A DNA stretch of 64,000 bases, from assembly GCA_037176705.1 (NCBI GenBank), contig CM073896.1:23386708-23450707 (forward strand). The letters are read 5' to 3'. The translations under genes and the position numbers were made by a program. Source of the DNA: Molossus alvarezi (taxonomy: Eukaryota; Chordata; Mammalia; Chiroptera; Molossidae). Every line of letters begins with the position of its first letter. Within the stretch, counting starts at the first letter, position 1. This document shows, one piece after another, positions 23,966-35,232 of the stretch. Under the pieces are notes generated by a model. It was not told where the DNA came from, did not search any database, and saw only the letters and a list, made by a program, of their open reading frames with translations.

Positions 23966-26330
23966 TTTTAATAGCAGATCAAATAGAATCTTGGTTTGTT
24001 TCCTGTCACTAAAATGCTTCTCTTTCTGGTGTGAGCCATATTGACACTGGAACAATCTGCAACTGCAAAAACCTTGGAGAAAAGGCACTATTAAAATTTG
24101 TCCTTTTGACTTGAGCATGAGAGATGATCCTTAAATATCCCCAATATACGAGGACATGGAAGCAGTGTCTGTAATTCCACTCTTTCACTCACACACTTGC
24201 TAAGTGCCTGGTGTATGCCCAAAACTAGGACTATAAAGCTAATTAAGAAAGTTAACTTTTACTTGCTCTTGAATACATATACAAACTCATCACAATTTGA
24301 TGTAAAATGTGCTTTAATAAGTGCATATAGGATGGCACACAGGGTTACTAAAGGAAATGAGTAGGATCACAAAATAAGGTGACGTTAGAGGTCATAGTTA
24401 TAAGACATTCTCGACCTCTTTCAAAGGGTAAAAAGGGAGACCATGGCTGTTATGTTCACTATTGAGCTGGTACATCTTTGGCACTCAGTGATTATTCCTT
24501 GTCAAGAAATCATTTATTAAATATCTTGTGTCAATGAACTAATAAGTGAGTGTGTGGAAAAGTCTGTATGCTCAGATCTTGATATGCATGTTGGCTGACC
24601 AGGTAAGCTGCAAAAGTGCATGGGCTTCCTTTGGGTTGGGCTACCTATAATCAAGTTTTACCATGAAGAGCAGAGCAGATAGAGAGCATGCCATCTGGAT
24701 TCACACTGAACAAACTCTTTCTCACTGGTAAATTCTTATACTACATAGATGATAACTGCAGTCTTCACTTCTCTGACTTAAATACCCCTAATACTATTTA
24801 ACATTTTTATCTGATACAGATTCTAACCCCTTCCCTAAAGATGCCTTTCTTCTCTAGATGTACACCAATTTTTTAATGCCCACTGTGAAACTGGGCACCC
24901 AACAATCAAAAATATTGTTACATACACAGGAGAGAATAGCACAGATGACAGTAGCTTCATTTACACAATCTCCTAATAGAAGGTACCCCATGGGAGGAAA
25001 CAAAGATGCCATCACAGCCTACCCAGGCAAGACCTTTTCTTGTCATGGTTTTCCAAGTCTATATTTTTTTTCTGTTTTAAGGAGAAAAACCAACCACATT
25101 CTGGTGAAAGAATGCAGGTTTAGCATTGGGATAACCTGTTCACTGATAGCATGTAACTGTAAAAGCCAGAACATCTCTAGAGTTCACCTAGAAACTCTGC
25201 AACCCTGTGATCACAGTCTGTGCCAAGATAAGACTCAGAAGAAAGAAAACACTAGATCCACAATGAGGGTGTCTTATCTTCCAGGTGGCCTGTCTCCACA
25301 ATCTCCATCTTGGTCTGAAGCACGTGGACAGCCCTGCACGGAGGTGCTCCAAGACCCTTTGCATCCTAAGCCTTGTTTTCCCCTTTTTCCTCACTTTGAG
25401 CCATTCTAGAATCCCACACATCTTCTCCCTAAGATGCTATAGAATTCCTCTCTTTCTGACATTCAGATAATCAATGAGACTATTGTAAGTGGCACAGCTA
25501 AAGCACCACAACTTCTAATCCTCACTAACACTGAAGAGCAGAACGAGGAATCGAGGGGGATGGCCCAGAGCTCTGAAACTCAAAGACCTTGATGTTAGTG
25601 CATTTGCATTATGAATCTCTGTGTGTTCTTCTAATGTTCTCCATAGGCATAATCGCCAGTGGAGACTGTCATCAGTTATCTGTGGGGGAAGGGAGGGCTT
25701 TTCTCCTCCTTGCCACTATACCTTGCTTCTGAAACTCAAATGATCTGCAATGTGCTCATAGAAGCCAGTCATGTCTTGTAAACTGCGGTTGCATGGTCGT
25801 CTCCATTTATTTCTCTTTTGTTGTTCCCCAACTTTCAGATGAGTCTTACATAAATAATGTGAACATCCCAACTTTGGCCTAACTGTTCATAGAAGGTCAG
25901 ATTCTCTCTTAAACAAGAACATTGAAAGAAAAACAATGCCACACACCTCTGACATCAATAAATTCACAAGAAACACCCTAAATCCAGGAAACAACTTGGG
26001 CCCTTCAATTGAACCTGGGACACAGATCTGGGCACAGAGTTGTAAGGGCAGGCTTTTTTAGAATTTATTTTGAAAACTCATCTTTTGCACACCAACAAGT
26101 GAAAGATACATTTAAAAACACTAAATTCAATCTCACCATACTCAATGTTCAACCTTGATACTGATTTTGTTATTTATTTTGTCAGTCAATTTGATACTGA
26201 ATTTTGAACTCTTTGAAATGAATTAGAAACAGACAGCTCAGAAAATATATCCGAGTTTCAAAAGAGATTGTCCCCACATAGGACCTGTTGATCAGTCTCT
26301 AGATACTTCATCATGAATAAAACAGAGAAG
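23966..26330. other. Low-copy intergenic DNA
   Basis: No gene recognised. At 24185-24260 there is an eroded ancient repeat (TGCTAAGTGCCTGGTGTATGCC). The open frame at 24858-25409 (183 codons) has no recognisable domain, signal peptide or homologue known to me, and is probably chance. Confidence 0.5.
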
Positions 26331-26434
26331 GACTGTAATAAACTAAAGATTAAATAATTGGAGAGACCATGTTCATGGATTGTAATACTCAACATAGTAA
26401 AGATGTCAGTTGTCCCCAAATTGTTCTAGAAGTT

Positions 26435-26477
26435 TAACAAATTTCTTAACAAAAAGATTTTGTTAAGAAATTTGTTA
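26435..26477. repeat. Perfect 20 bp arm palindrome
   Basis: TAACAAATTTCTTAACAAAA is followed after AGA by its exact reverse complement, giving a 43 bp hairpin-forming sequence in the old L1, right beside the unknown repeat at 26472. Confidence 0.97.
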
Positions 26478-26630
26478 TTAAAGAGAATAATATACCAGCC
26501 AAGTTGTTGGTTTATCTTAGCAGCGTATGTACATACAAAAGAGTCTCAAATATGGAGGAGAGGTGTGCTTTTGAAAGATATATGGCTCATGGTGAGATAT
26601 ATCTTTTTAAGGCTGGAGATTTTCTGTAGA
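26472..26630 (+). repeat. Unrecognised repeat, copy A of inverted pair
   Basis: TTATTAAAGAGAATAATATACCAGCC…GTATGTACATAC…CAAATATGGAGGAGAGGTGTG…GGTGAGATATATC matches the reverse complement of 28540-28740 with small gaps. It interrupts the old L1. I do not recognise the family. It could be an uncatalogued interspersed repeat or an inverted segmental copy. Confidence 0.85.
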
Positions 26631-26789
26631 CACAATTTATATAGAAAGGGTAAAGTCTTACAGTAGAAAAATCACATTTTGGAAAAAATAATTATGCAGA
26701 AGGAATTGTCTTTCTAATATGAAAGCTTACTATTTAGCCAGAAGTCAGGACTCTGGGACCAGAGGAGACATAGACACGTTGAGCAATTG

Positions 26790-26814
26790 ACAAAAAAATA
26801 ATAATAATAATAAT
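26790..26814 (+). repeat. (AAT)n microsatellite
   Basis: Short AAT repeat after an A-run in the old L1. Confidence 0.9.
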
Positions 26815-27050
26815 AGGTTTATAGAAATAGGCCTACTTGATTTTTGACAAATGTGCAAAAGTAATTCAGTGGAGGACAAATGGTACAGAAGAACTGGATG
26901 TTCATACAATAAAAATTAACCTGGCCTCAACCTAAAATCTCACATAATAATTAATGAAAAATATATCACTGACTTAAATGCAAAGTGTTCAACTATAAGA
27001 CATTAAGAAAGATGGGGAAAATCTTCAGAACCTAGAACTAAGAGTTCTTT

Positions 27051-27259
27051 TTTAAAAAAAAATAATTTTCTTTGATTTTAGAGAAAGAGGAAGGGAGAGA
27101 GAGAAACATCAATGGGAGAGAACATTGACTGGATGCCTCCTGCATGCCCCCCACTGGGGATCAGGCCCACAATCTGGGCATGTGCCCTGACCAGGAATCG
27201 AACCAGTGACCTCTTGGCGCATAGGTCGATGCTCAACCACTGAGCCACACCAGCCTAGC
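27051..27259 (-). mobile_element. tRNA-derived SINE (CCCCACTGGGGATC subtype)
   Basis: Minus-strand SINE of the second common subtype in this window: short A-rich tail, TTTGATTTTAGAGAAAGAGG, CCCCCCACTGGGGATCAGGC, and head GATGCTCAACCACTGAGCC. AAGAGTTCTTTT and AAGAGTTATTTT flank it as an imperfect target repeat. Confidence 0.9.
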
Positions 27260-28539
27260 AAGAGTTATTTTACTTGACACCAAAAGCATGTTCCATAAAA
27301 GGAAAAATTATAAATTGGACCTCATCAAATTCAAATTTTATTTTCTGTGAAAAATATTAGGATGATGAAAAGATAAGTTACAGCATGAAAGAATATATAT
27401 GCAAGCCACATATCTGAAAAGTATCTAGAATATATTTTAAAAAGTCAAACTCAACAGTGATAAAAATAAGCAATTAAAAACTATCTGTTAAGAAACTGGG
27501 CCAAAAACACAGACAAAAATGCTACTGAAGAGGTTATACAAATGGCAAATAACCACCTGAAAAGACATTCAACATTATCAGGCACTAGGTAAGTGTAAAT
27601 TAAAACTACAATAACTTATTATTACACACCTATCATAACAACTAAACCAAAAAAAACATGACCCCACCGAAGGCTGCTGAGGACTTGGGAAAACTGGATC
27701 TCTTATACATTGCTGATGGGCACACAAAATGGTCCAATCATGCTTTAAAACAGTTCGGCAGTTCATTTCAAAATGAAATTTGCAATTGCCATACGACACA
27801 GCCATTGTACCCTTGGGCTTTTATCCCAGAGGGATGATAACTTATGCTCATACAGAAACTTGTACCTAAATGTTCATAGAAGATTTAGTCATATTAGCAA
27901 CAACAACAACAAATAGAAACATACTAAATGTCCTTCTGTGGTGCATTCACAGCTCCAAATGCTACTCAGAAATCAGGAGAATGGATAATTGATGCATCCA
28001 TAACTTAAACTTCAAGGTATTATACTGAGTAAAAAATAAATAATAAAAAAAAAATCCCAAAATATTACTAACTATATACATGTCCCTTTATATAACATTT
28101 TTGAAATAACAAAATTATAGGAATGGAGGATATATTGGAGGCTATGGATTCAGCATGGGAGCTAGGTATGGTTATAAAGTGAAAAACCATGGAGTCTTAC
28201 GGTAGTTACCAAAGCTACACATGTAAGAAAATAGCACAGAACTACACACACATACACAGAGACACACAGAGAGAGAAAGAGAAAGAAAGAGATGCATTAC
28301 TGGAGAAATATGAATAAAATCTATGGATTGTATCAATGCCAATGTTCTGGTTCCGATATTATACTGTCGTTATGCAAGGTGAACATTGTGGGAAGCTAGG
28401 CAAAGGATGCATATAACATCCTGTAAATTTCTTAGCAATTTCCTGTAAGCCTATAATTATTTCAAAATAAAAAGTTTAAAACACAACTAAAAAAATATAT
28501 GCAGAAGGCCTTCCCTTTCTCCCATGCTAATTAACATTC

Positions 28540-28740
28540 AAATTTGAAGGACTCTAGCCTTAAAAATATGTATCTCACCGTGAGCCATACAAAGCAAAGT
28601 GCGTGAGATACAGTGAATTTTCAAAAGCACACCTCTCCTCCATATTTGAGACTCTTCTGTATGTACATACGCTGCTTCTGAGGCTAAGATAAATCCACAA
28701 TTTTGGCTGGTATGTTATTCTCTTTAATAAAAATACACGT
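28540..28740 (-). repeat. Unrecognised repeat, copy B of inverted pair
   Basis: Inverted partner of 26472-26630. Shared blocks are CACACCTCTCCTCCATATTTG, GTATGTACATACGCTGCT, and GGCTGGTATGTTATTCTCTT. It carries about 28 bp (around 28595-28625, including a GCGTGAGATACAG piece) that copy A lacks, so neither is a simple recent copy of the other. Confidence 0.85.
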
Positions 28741-28783
28741 ATATATTGAAGGACAACATCAATAATTTTTAAAAGAATTTTAG

Positions 28784-29008
28784 GTCCGGCTGGTGTGGCT
28801 CAGTGGTTGAGCATCAACCCATGTACCAAGAGGTCACCAGTTCAATTCCTAGTCAGGACACATGCCCAGGTTGTGAGCCCATCCCCAGTGGGGGACATGC
28901 AGGAGGCGGCCAATCAATGTTCTCTCTCATCGATGTTTCTATTTCTCTCTCTCCCTCTCACTTCCTATAAATAAAATCAATGAAAAGGAAAAAAAGTTAA
29001 AAAAAAAA
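28784..29008 (+). mobile_element. tRNA-derived SINE with 12 bp TSD
   Basis: Plus-strand SINE of the CCCCAGTGGGG subtype: head CCGGCTGGTGTGGCTCAGTGG, B box CCAGTTCAATTCC, tail ATAAAATCAATGAAAAGG plus A-run. AAAGAATTTTAG occurs perfectly at 28772-28783 and 29009-29020. Confidence 0.95.
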
Positions 29009-29389
29009 AAAGAATTTTAGTGTGTATTAAAATGGCAAAAATGCATTTAAGATAGCTAGCTGATAAGTAATTACCAAAGATTTCTTAGCTTGAAATGAAA
29101 GCTGGGAGAAAAGGGGAAGACAAAAAGTGGACAAAGGTGGACACTGAATGACACGTGTTTAAGTAAAGAAAACATTCGAGCATGTGTTTTCGTTGCAACA
29201 GCCCAGCTGGTAGACTATGGGAAGGTGAGCGAAGACTCCGGTAAGGAGATCACATGGCTGTCACATGGGAAGACACCAGCGGTCTCAATGATGGAGTTAA
29301 GCTTTGAATGTTTACATTGGAAAAGATGAAAAGTAAAAATTAATGCTAAGGTCAGAAATTAATGAAAGGAAAAACAAAGAATGAAGATG

Positions 29390-29960
29390 AACAACAAAAC
29401 CAACAGTTGATTATTTGGGAAAAAAGAAAACTACCAAAATAGACAAATTTCTGAAGGATATGAATGAATATCAATAGCCCACTAATTAATCTATAGACTC
29501 AATTATTCCAATTAAAATCCTGACAAGGACCTTCAGAGAAGTTGACAAGCCTACTAAGAAATTTGCCTGATGCAGAAAAGGGTCAAGAATTCCCAACAGC
29601 CTGGCCAGTGTGGCTCAGTTGTTGAGCATGAACCCATGCACCAAGAGGTCACTGGTTCGATTCCCAGTCAGGGCACATGCCCAGGTTGTGGGCCCAATCC
29701 CCAGTAGGTTCTCTCTCAGTTAATGTTTCTATGTCTTTCTCCTTCTCCCCCGCCCCTCTCTCTCTAGAAATCATTAAAAATATATTTAAAAGAAAAAGAA
29801 AAAAAGAATTCCCAGCAGACTGACTCTTGAAGAATGTGATATGGAACTTGCCTCACTATAAAATGCGAACAGAAGAAAAGAAGAGAGGAGATCACATGGG
29901 TGCATGTACATATGTATTCTTTCCATTGTAAACTGTATTCCACACTGGGTTGTGATAAAA
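29390..29960 (+). mobile_element. Probable old L1 fragment, split by SINE
   Basis: Pieces such as AATCTATAGACTCAATTATTCCAATTAAAATCC and TCAGAGAAGTTGACAAGCC resemble old L1 ORF2 (…CAGATTCAATGCAATCCCAATC…GAAATTGACAAGC). The match is weak outside these blocks. Confidence 0.45.
29600..29803 (+). mobile_element. tRNA-derived SINE with 15 bp TSD
   Basis: Head CCTGGCCAGTGTGGCTCAG, B box CTGGTTCGATTCCCAGTC, pyrimidine-rich end and A-rich tail. AAGAATTCCCAACAG (29585-29599) and AAGAATTCCCAGCAG (29804-29818) are the target repeats, differing at one base. Confidence 0.94.
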
Positions 29961-30234
29961 AATAAAAATTTAAAAACCCCAGTCAAGGGAATCTTAGGAT
30001 CATGTGAAGAAATATGTTCAAGAACGTCCGTAGCAACACCAGTGGAATAACAACAGAAACGTTTTGAACAACCCAACGTTCACCAGGAAGAAAATGGTAA
30101 CAGTAGAACACGAATTAGCAGAAGATGAAAAATGAACCATAGTTATGTATTGTCAACATGAATGAATCTCATAAACATTTTTTTATTCATGTAACATCTC
30201 ATAAACATTTTAATGAAAAAAAAAAAATAGTTGA

Positions 30235-30487
30235 GCCCTGGCCGGTTTTGCTCAGTGGTTAGAGCTTTGGCCCGCAAACTAGAGTCCTGGGTTTGTTTCC
30301 TGGTAAGGGCACATACCTCGACTGCAGTTTGTCCCCGGCCCCAGCTGGGTCGTGTGGGTGGCAACCACTTGATGTGCCTCTCTCACATCGATATTTCTCT
30401 CTCTCACTTCCTCCTTCTCTCCCTCCCACTCTATCTGAAGATAAGTGCAAACAAAAAAAGTGTCCTCTGGTAAGGATAAAAAAAAAA
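30235..30487 (+). mobile_element. Ves SINE
   Basis: Complete plus-strand Ves: GCCCTGGCCGGTTTTGCTCAG head, CATCGATATTTCTCTC, CCCACTCTATCTGAAGATAA, and TCCTCTGGTAAGGAT end with an A-run. Imperfect AGTTGA repeats flank it. Confidence 0.93.
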
Positions 30488-30693
30488 AGTTGAAGAAGAA
30501 TACTCACATTGCAATTGGAGCATTGTAGTATTCAATACAGTATTAAAACCAATAAAACTAAATAATCAGTTATAAATGCAACTTGATAGTAAAATTATAA
30601 AGAAAAACTGCCAGTCCTATGGGAGAAGAGGAGAAGTAAAATAAAACTACCAAAGGGCAAGTTACATAATGTGCTTCAAAAATGTTAGTAATC

Positions 30694-30869
30694 GAGCCCT
30701 GGCGGGTGGTTAAGTTGGCTGGAGTGTTGTCCCATACACCAAAAGGTTGTGGTTCGATTCCTTGTCAGGCAGGGCACATGGGAGGCAACCGATCAATGTT
30801 TCTCTCCAACCCCCTTCCTCTCTCTCTAAAATCAATAAAAACATATCCTCAAATGAAAATTTTAAAAAA
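30694..30869 (+). mobile_element. tRNA-derived SINE, short form, with TSD
   Basis: Short SINE (GAGCCCTGG head, GGTTCGATTCCTTGTC B box, AATCAATAAAAACATATCCTC end). TTAGTAATC occurs at 30685-30693 and 30870-30878. Confidence 0.88.
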
Positions 30870-31244
30870 TTAGTAATCCATTCTTCAGTTGGTGTTAGTT
30901 ATAGGCAGGATTGATCACTCAAAATATGTAATAATCCAAACTGACTACCGACAAATCTAAAAAGATAACTGCTATAGTAATTTATCAGAATCCAAACTGC
31001 GGCTACTTCCCAGGCATTGAGTCTTTAGACCTGGATCCTAGAGACGTCCAGGTCCAAGCAGCTGGGCACTGGGGTTAGGGCCACTTGGAGGAACAGATCA
31101 TCAGTTACCTACCAGCCAGTATGTCTACATTTCCACAGTTAGTACACCCACAGTGCCGGCCACCTGAATGAACAGCCCTGGATATATGAGTGTTCTTGTA
31201 TGCCTTATAACACATAGAATGCATTATATTTTTGTATATACACA

Positions 31245-31445
31245 ACACTCCCCATTAGTAATATAATGTAACCTACAAATATGAACCACATGTGTAACTT
31301 AAAATTTTCTGTTAGTTACATTATAAAAAGGGAAACAGATGAAACTAATTTTAGTAACATTTTGTTTAAATCGATATTTCTAAAACATCATCTCAACAGG
31401 TAATCAGTATGTAAAAATTATTAATAAACTATTTGATGTATTTTG
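31245..31445 (+). mobile_element. Ancient repeat, probable hAT-type DNA transposon, left half
   Basis: AACCACATGTGTAACTTAAAATTTTCTG and GGGAAACAGATGAAACTAATTTTAGTAAC follow a known old mammalian repeat, whose other half is at 31746. It has no coding capacity. The class assignment is tentative. Confidence 0.5.
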
Positions 31446-31690
31446 CCCTGGCTAGTTTGGCTCAGCGGTTAGAGCATTGTCCTGAGGAACTAAGAGTCAC
31501 GGGTTTGATTCTGGCCAAGGCCACGTACCTCAGTTGCGGTTCATCCCCGGCCCTGGTTGGAGTCGTTCAGGAGGCAACCAATTGATATGTCTCTCTCACG
31601 TCAATATTTCTCTCTGTCTTTCTCTCTTCTTCCCTCCCTCCCTCCCTATCTGAAGATAAATGGAAAAAATATCCTCAGGTAAGGATTTAA
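31446..31690 (+). mobile_element. Ves SINE with TSD
   Basis: Complete plus-strand Ves (GCCCTGGCTAGTTTGGCTCAG … TATCCTCAGGTAAGGATTT). Together with the microsatellite on its tail it is flanked by TGATGTATTTTG (31434-31445) and TGATATATTTTG (31746-31757). Confidence 0.93.
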
Positions 31691-31745
31691 AAAAATATAC
31701 ATATGTGTGTGTGTGTATATATATTCATATTCATATGTATATATA
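31691..31745 (+). repeat. TG/TA microsatellite on SINE tail
   Basis: ATATGTGTGTGTGTGTATATATATTC and related units have replaced the simple A tail of the Ves copy. They lie inside its target duplication, so the tract grew after insertion. Confidence 0.88.
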
Positions 31746-31885
31746 TGATATATTTTGCATGAAGTCTTCAAGATCCAGTATGTAGTTTAGACATATGGCA
31801 CCTCTCAGGCTGAACCAGCCACATTTCAAGTACTCAGTATGTCTCATGGCTAAGGTATTGAACACAAGTACAGAATATCTCACAC
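31746..31885 (+). mobile_element. Ancient repeat, probable hAT-type DNA transposon, right half
   Basis: AACCAGCCACATTTCAAGTACTCAGTATGTC matches the second half of the repeat begun at 31245 (…GCCACATTTCAAGTGCTCAATAGCC…). The SINE and microsatellite split it. Confidence 0.5.
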
Positions 31886-32142
31886 ATTTAAATAATAGAA
31901 CAATAGGAATTTTCATATGTGTAGATATAAAAAGACCTCTCAAATGTATTATTTAATGCAAGAAAAAGATGTAAAAGACTACACAGAGACAGTATGAGCC
32001 AACGTACATAAGAATATGGGAAACATTTTTGTCCTGGAAAAATTAAAAATGATTAACAGTGGTGTTTCTTGAAGAAAAGAGGTAGAGATTAAGGATGCAG
32101 TAACATTTTTTCCTCTATTTATATACCTCTATGAACATATAT

Positions 32143-32271
32143 ATAAAGGGTGGGCAAAAATATGTTTACAGTCATGAGTACAAGAAACAGAGTTCATTCT
32201 TGTATTATTTAATTATTGCATTATTTTCCATATGAACAACTGTAAACCTACTTTTGCCACCACCCTCTATA
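32143..32271. mobile_element. Mariner-type MITE
   Basis: A short element with long inverted ends: AGGGTGGGCAAAAATATGTTTACAG on the left and the matching complement of AGGGTGGTGGCAAAAGTAGG… on the right, flanked by TATA/TA. The arms pair over about 30 bp. With about 130 bp and no coding capacity, it is a non-autonomous element moved by a mariner transposase encoded elsewhere. Confidence 0.85.
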
Positions 32272-32290
32272 TCAAAATTTTAAGAATACA

Positions 32291-32675
32291 TTACACAATG
32301 GAATACTATGCATCTCTTATCCTTTAAGATAACATGAAGGGACCTGGAGAGTATTATGCTGAACAAAATAAGTCAGTCAGAGAGAAACAGGCATCACATG
32401 ATCTCACTTATTTATGGATTACCATGAACAAAAAGCTGTTGATCAAGAGTCATGGAAGTAGGAAACAGACTGACAAACCTCAGAGGGGTGGAGGATGGGG
32501 AAGGTGGGAAGAGATAAACCCAAGGACTTATATGCATGTGTGCACAACCAATGGGCACAGACATTAGGTTGGGGAAAGTAGGAAGGAGGTGGGAGTGGGG
32601 AGGAGGGGTCAATGGGGGGTATAAAGGGGAACATCTGTAATATTTTCAACAATAAAAAAAAAATTTTTTTAAATG
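32291..32675 (+). mobile_element. 5'-truncated L1 with 11 bp TSD
   Basis: The last 90 or so codons of ORF2 (GGGACCTGGAGAGTATTATGCTG…CACATGATCTCACTTATTTATGG), then the bat L1 3' UTR with G-rich tract and GGGAACATCTGTAATATTTT end. TTAAGAATACA at 32280-32290 and 32676-32686 flanks it. Confidence 0.93.
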
Positions 32676-32686
32676 TTAAGAATACA

Positions 32687-34005
32687 GATATAGTTAATCA
32701 ATGAGGCATATAACTGGGAAAATACTGTGAAATGACAGTGGTTAACCTAAGAGAAACCACACTCCCATTTCCTATCAAGATGCCCAAACTCCTGACTCTG
32801 TCATTACATGACCATTATGACCATTTGCCCTTCTCTGCCTGTTCTGATAGACGGGCGTCTGGACAGGCCACTGTGATCACTTTCCCTGTGCACGATCTCC
32901 TTTTCCCAACATTGCAAATCCTGATGTAACTGAAGATGGATGTAAGATTAGGGAGGTAAGTAAACCAAGAAGGAAGGATGTCGAAAACCTTTATGGCCTG
33001 TGGCTTTAGAGACTTTAATTCAAATATGCTGGTGTATATGGGATGCCCGAGCTCCACACTCCCCTGGAAGCACTCAGTTAGTGGTCCTTTAGACATAGGA
33101 AGTGCACTTACACCTGACCCCAGTGTTTCCTGACACACTTGTGTCTGTCCTCAGCACTGCCTTTGAAGCAGATCTATGACAACGTACATGAAGAATGTTG
33201 TTAAAGTTTTTCCTAGGGACCCCATCAGCATTACTGGATAATATTCCAGCACCTTTTTTATTTTTCTTGGAAAATCAGAAATACATGTCTCCATCTTTAC
33301 TTTTGATCCCTTTCTTGTTTTTTGTATATCTTTAGGACCGACAGCGTCGTTCAGGGATCGCTCCTGAAAGTTCTATCAGTGTTCTTAGGTTAATAGTGAT
33401 CAGGACGTTTGAAACCTTTTGAAGTGATTCTAGTCCACACCACTTCTTTGATAATGCTAATTAAGTGATCTTAAATCTGTAGTGAATTTTTATTGGGGGG
33501 AAAGAGAGAAAGAGAGAGATTTAGGATTTGAGCAACAAGGCCTTCATATCATCACATGTTGATATTACACCACCATCTCCAAACAGTAAGACTATTACCT
33601 ATTCTCAAACTGAAATAAGTGAAAGTCATTCTCAGCTTTATCAACTTAGTCCTAACTCTTCAATGTTGCTACTGCTAAACCTGACCAACAGCTTCCATCC
33701 CTTGTGGAGTCAAGATGTGAGCAGTACTGCACCTGGCCGTGAGGGGGCAGCAGAGGCTTAGAGCAAGGTAGTCATGTGGTCTTGTGGCTGTGACCAAGGA
33801 AAAATGAGTCAGAAGCTCCTGATTCCACTGACCAGGAGCCCAGAGAAAAACTCCAAGTTCACCAAGCATGGCCTTAGCACGGGAGCATCAGTAGTTTCAT
33901 TAATTGATTTAATATTTTATGAGTAAATTGAAAAACTATTTTCATCTTTTTATCTAGTATGCCTTTGTCTCATTACATTTTGCCCTATTCCAATGTCTTT
34001 TAAAT
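32687..34005. other. Low-copy intergenic DNA
   Basis: No gene or clear repeat recognised. The open frame at 32815-33138 minus (107 codons) has no known domain. Confidence 0.5.
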
Positions 34006-34009
34006 ATAT

Positions 34010-34137
34010 CATGCAGGTATCATCATCTGAGCCCCATTCCAAGAATTTCTGATTCAGAAGCTCTGAAGTCCAGGAATTTGTATATGATCCAACCCCACAA
34101 TGAACTCTCATTCACATCCAATTTTGAAAACCATGTC
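34010..34137 (+). mobile_element. MER5-type (hAT-Charlie) relic
   Basis: GAATTTCTGATTCAGAAGCTC and CAATTTTGAAAACCATG fit the reverse of the MER5A consensus (…CTGAATCAGAATCTCT… to …TTTGAGAACCACTG). Old and non-autonomous. Confidence 0.55.
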
Positions 34138-34319
34138 TAATCCCTTATTAAATTCCATAGTTTTGTTATTTAATCTTCTTTTATCTTTTATGCTGTATTA
34201 TCATTATTCTTCATAGTTGCTAGCATTGTTACTTTTATCTTCCATTATTTTTCCAGCCTAGGGCTCACAAAGTTTCATCCACTCTCATTTCCAAATCTAT
34301 TTATTCAGCTACAAACAAT

Positions 34320-34510
34320 CTGAGAGGCAACAGAGTATATCAGAAGATACATAATGGGCTTTGAAATCAGAAAAACCTCCCCAAGCCTCAGTTTTTTCAC
34401 TATTAATATGAAGATAGCACATAACATAGTTGACATGAGGTTTAACGAGATGATGTGTGTTAATACTTAGAGTACTGATGCCATAAATGAAGTTTCAATA
34501 AACATGAATT
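34320..34510 (+). mobile_element. MIR relic
   Basis: GGCTTTGAAATCAGAAAAACC, CCAAGCCTCAGTTTTTTCACT and AACGAGATGATGTGTGTTAATAC follow the MIR core and 3' half in plus orientation. Confidence 0.7.
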
Positions 34511-34774
34511 GTACTTCTTTTACTCTTTCTAGTAACCAGAGCTATGCAATTCACATCCTTCCCTAGTGCCCAGCTCCAGTGTTTCTACCTTGGAGAACAA
34601 GGACACAGACCATCCTGCTGAGTCTGCTATCACAGGTGGAGGAGGGAGCTATGCTAGCTCGGCCTGAGAGGAGATAAAGGTCTGAATGAAAAAAAGGGGA
34701 AAAGAAAAGAGCAGCAAAGTACTGAGCTACAGTAAAGAAAAAGACTTCGGACATTGATAATATTTAAAAACTGC

Positions 34775-35232
34775 ATTAAGAAACTTTCTCTGCTGGTGGG
34801 AATGTAAACTGGTGCAGCCACTGTGGAAGCTATTCATCCATAATAAAAGATGAAATACTACCATTTGCAACAACATGGATAGATCTTGAAAATATCATGC
34901 TAAATAAAATAAATCAGACAAAAAGTCAAGAACCATATGATTTCACTTATATGTGGGATATGAAACTGAAAGCAACAAATGAACACATAAGAAAAACAAG
35001 CAAAAAATTCATAGACACAGGCAACGGTAGGGTGGTTACCAGAGGGAAGGGGGGTGGGGAGTGTAAAGGGTACAAGGGGTCAAATATATGATGACAGAAG
35101 ATGATTGGACTTTGGGTGGTGGGCACACAATGGAAATGATGTATTAGAATTGTATACTCGAAACCTATATAAGCTTATTAACCAATGTCACCCAATGAAT
35201 TTAATAAATAAAAAATAAAAAAAAAACAAGCC
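34775..35232 (+). mobile_element. L1MA-like 3' end, internally deleted
   Basis: CTGCTGGTGGGAATGTAAACTGG jumps to ATTCATCCATAATAAAAGA and CCATTTGCAACAACATGGATAG, skipping ORF2 text, then runs through a G-rich 3' UTR to CCTATATAAGCTTATTAACCAATGTCACCC and an A-rich tail. Confidence 0.86.

Larger units (their letters stand above)
26335..28490 (+). mobile_element. Old L1 (L1MC/L1ME-like), plus strand, interrupted
   Basis: ORF2-derived text starts at CCATGTTCATGGATTGTAATACTC. After an insert (about 26435-26680) it resumes with TTTTTGACAAATGTGCAAAAGTAATTCA, then CACCAAAAGCATGTTCCATAAAAG and ACTTGGGAAAACTGGATC. It ends with the 3' UTR close CCTATAATTATTTCAAAATAAAAAG near 28478. Frames are fully broken. 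Confidence 0.82.

Noticed and set aside
24858..25409. Longest open frame outside recognisable repeats (183 codons, plus)
   Set aside because: No domain, no familiar protein, no splice or promoter context, and uneven composition. One such frame in 64 kb is expected by chance.
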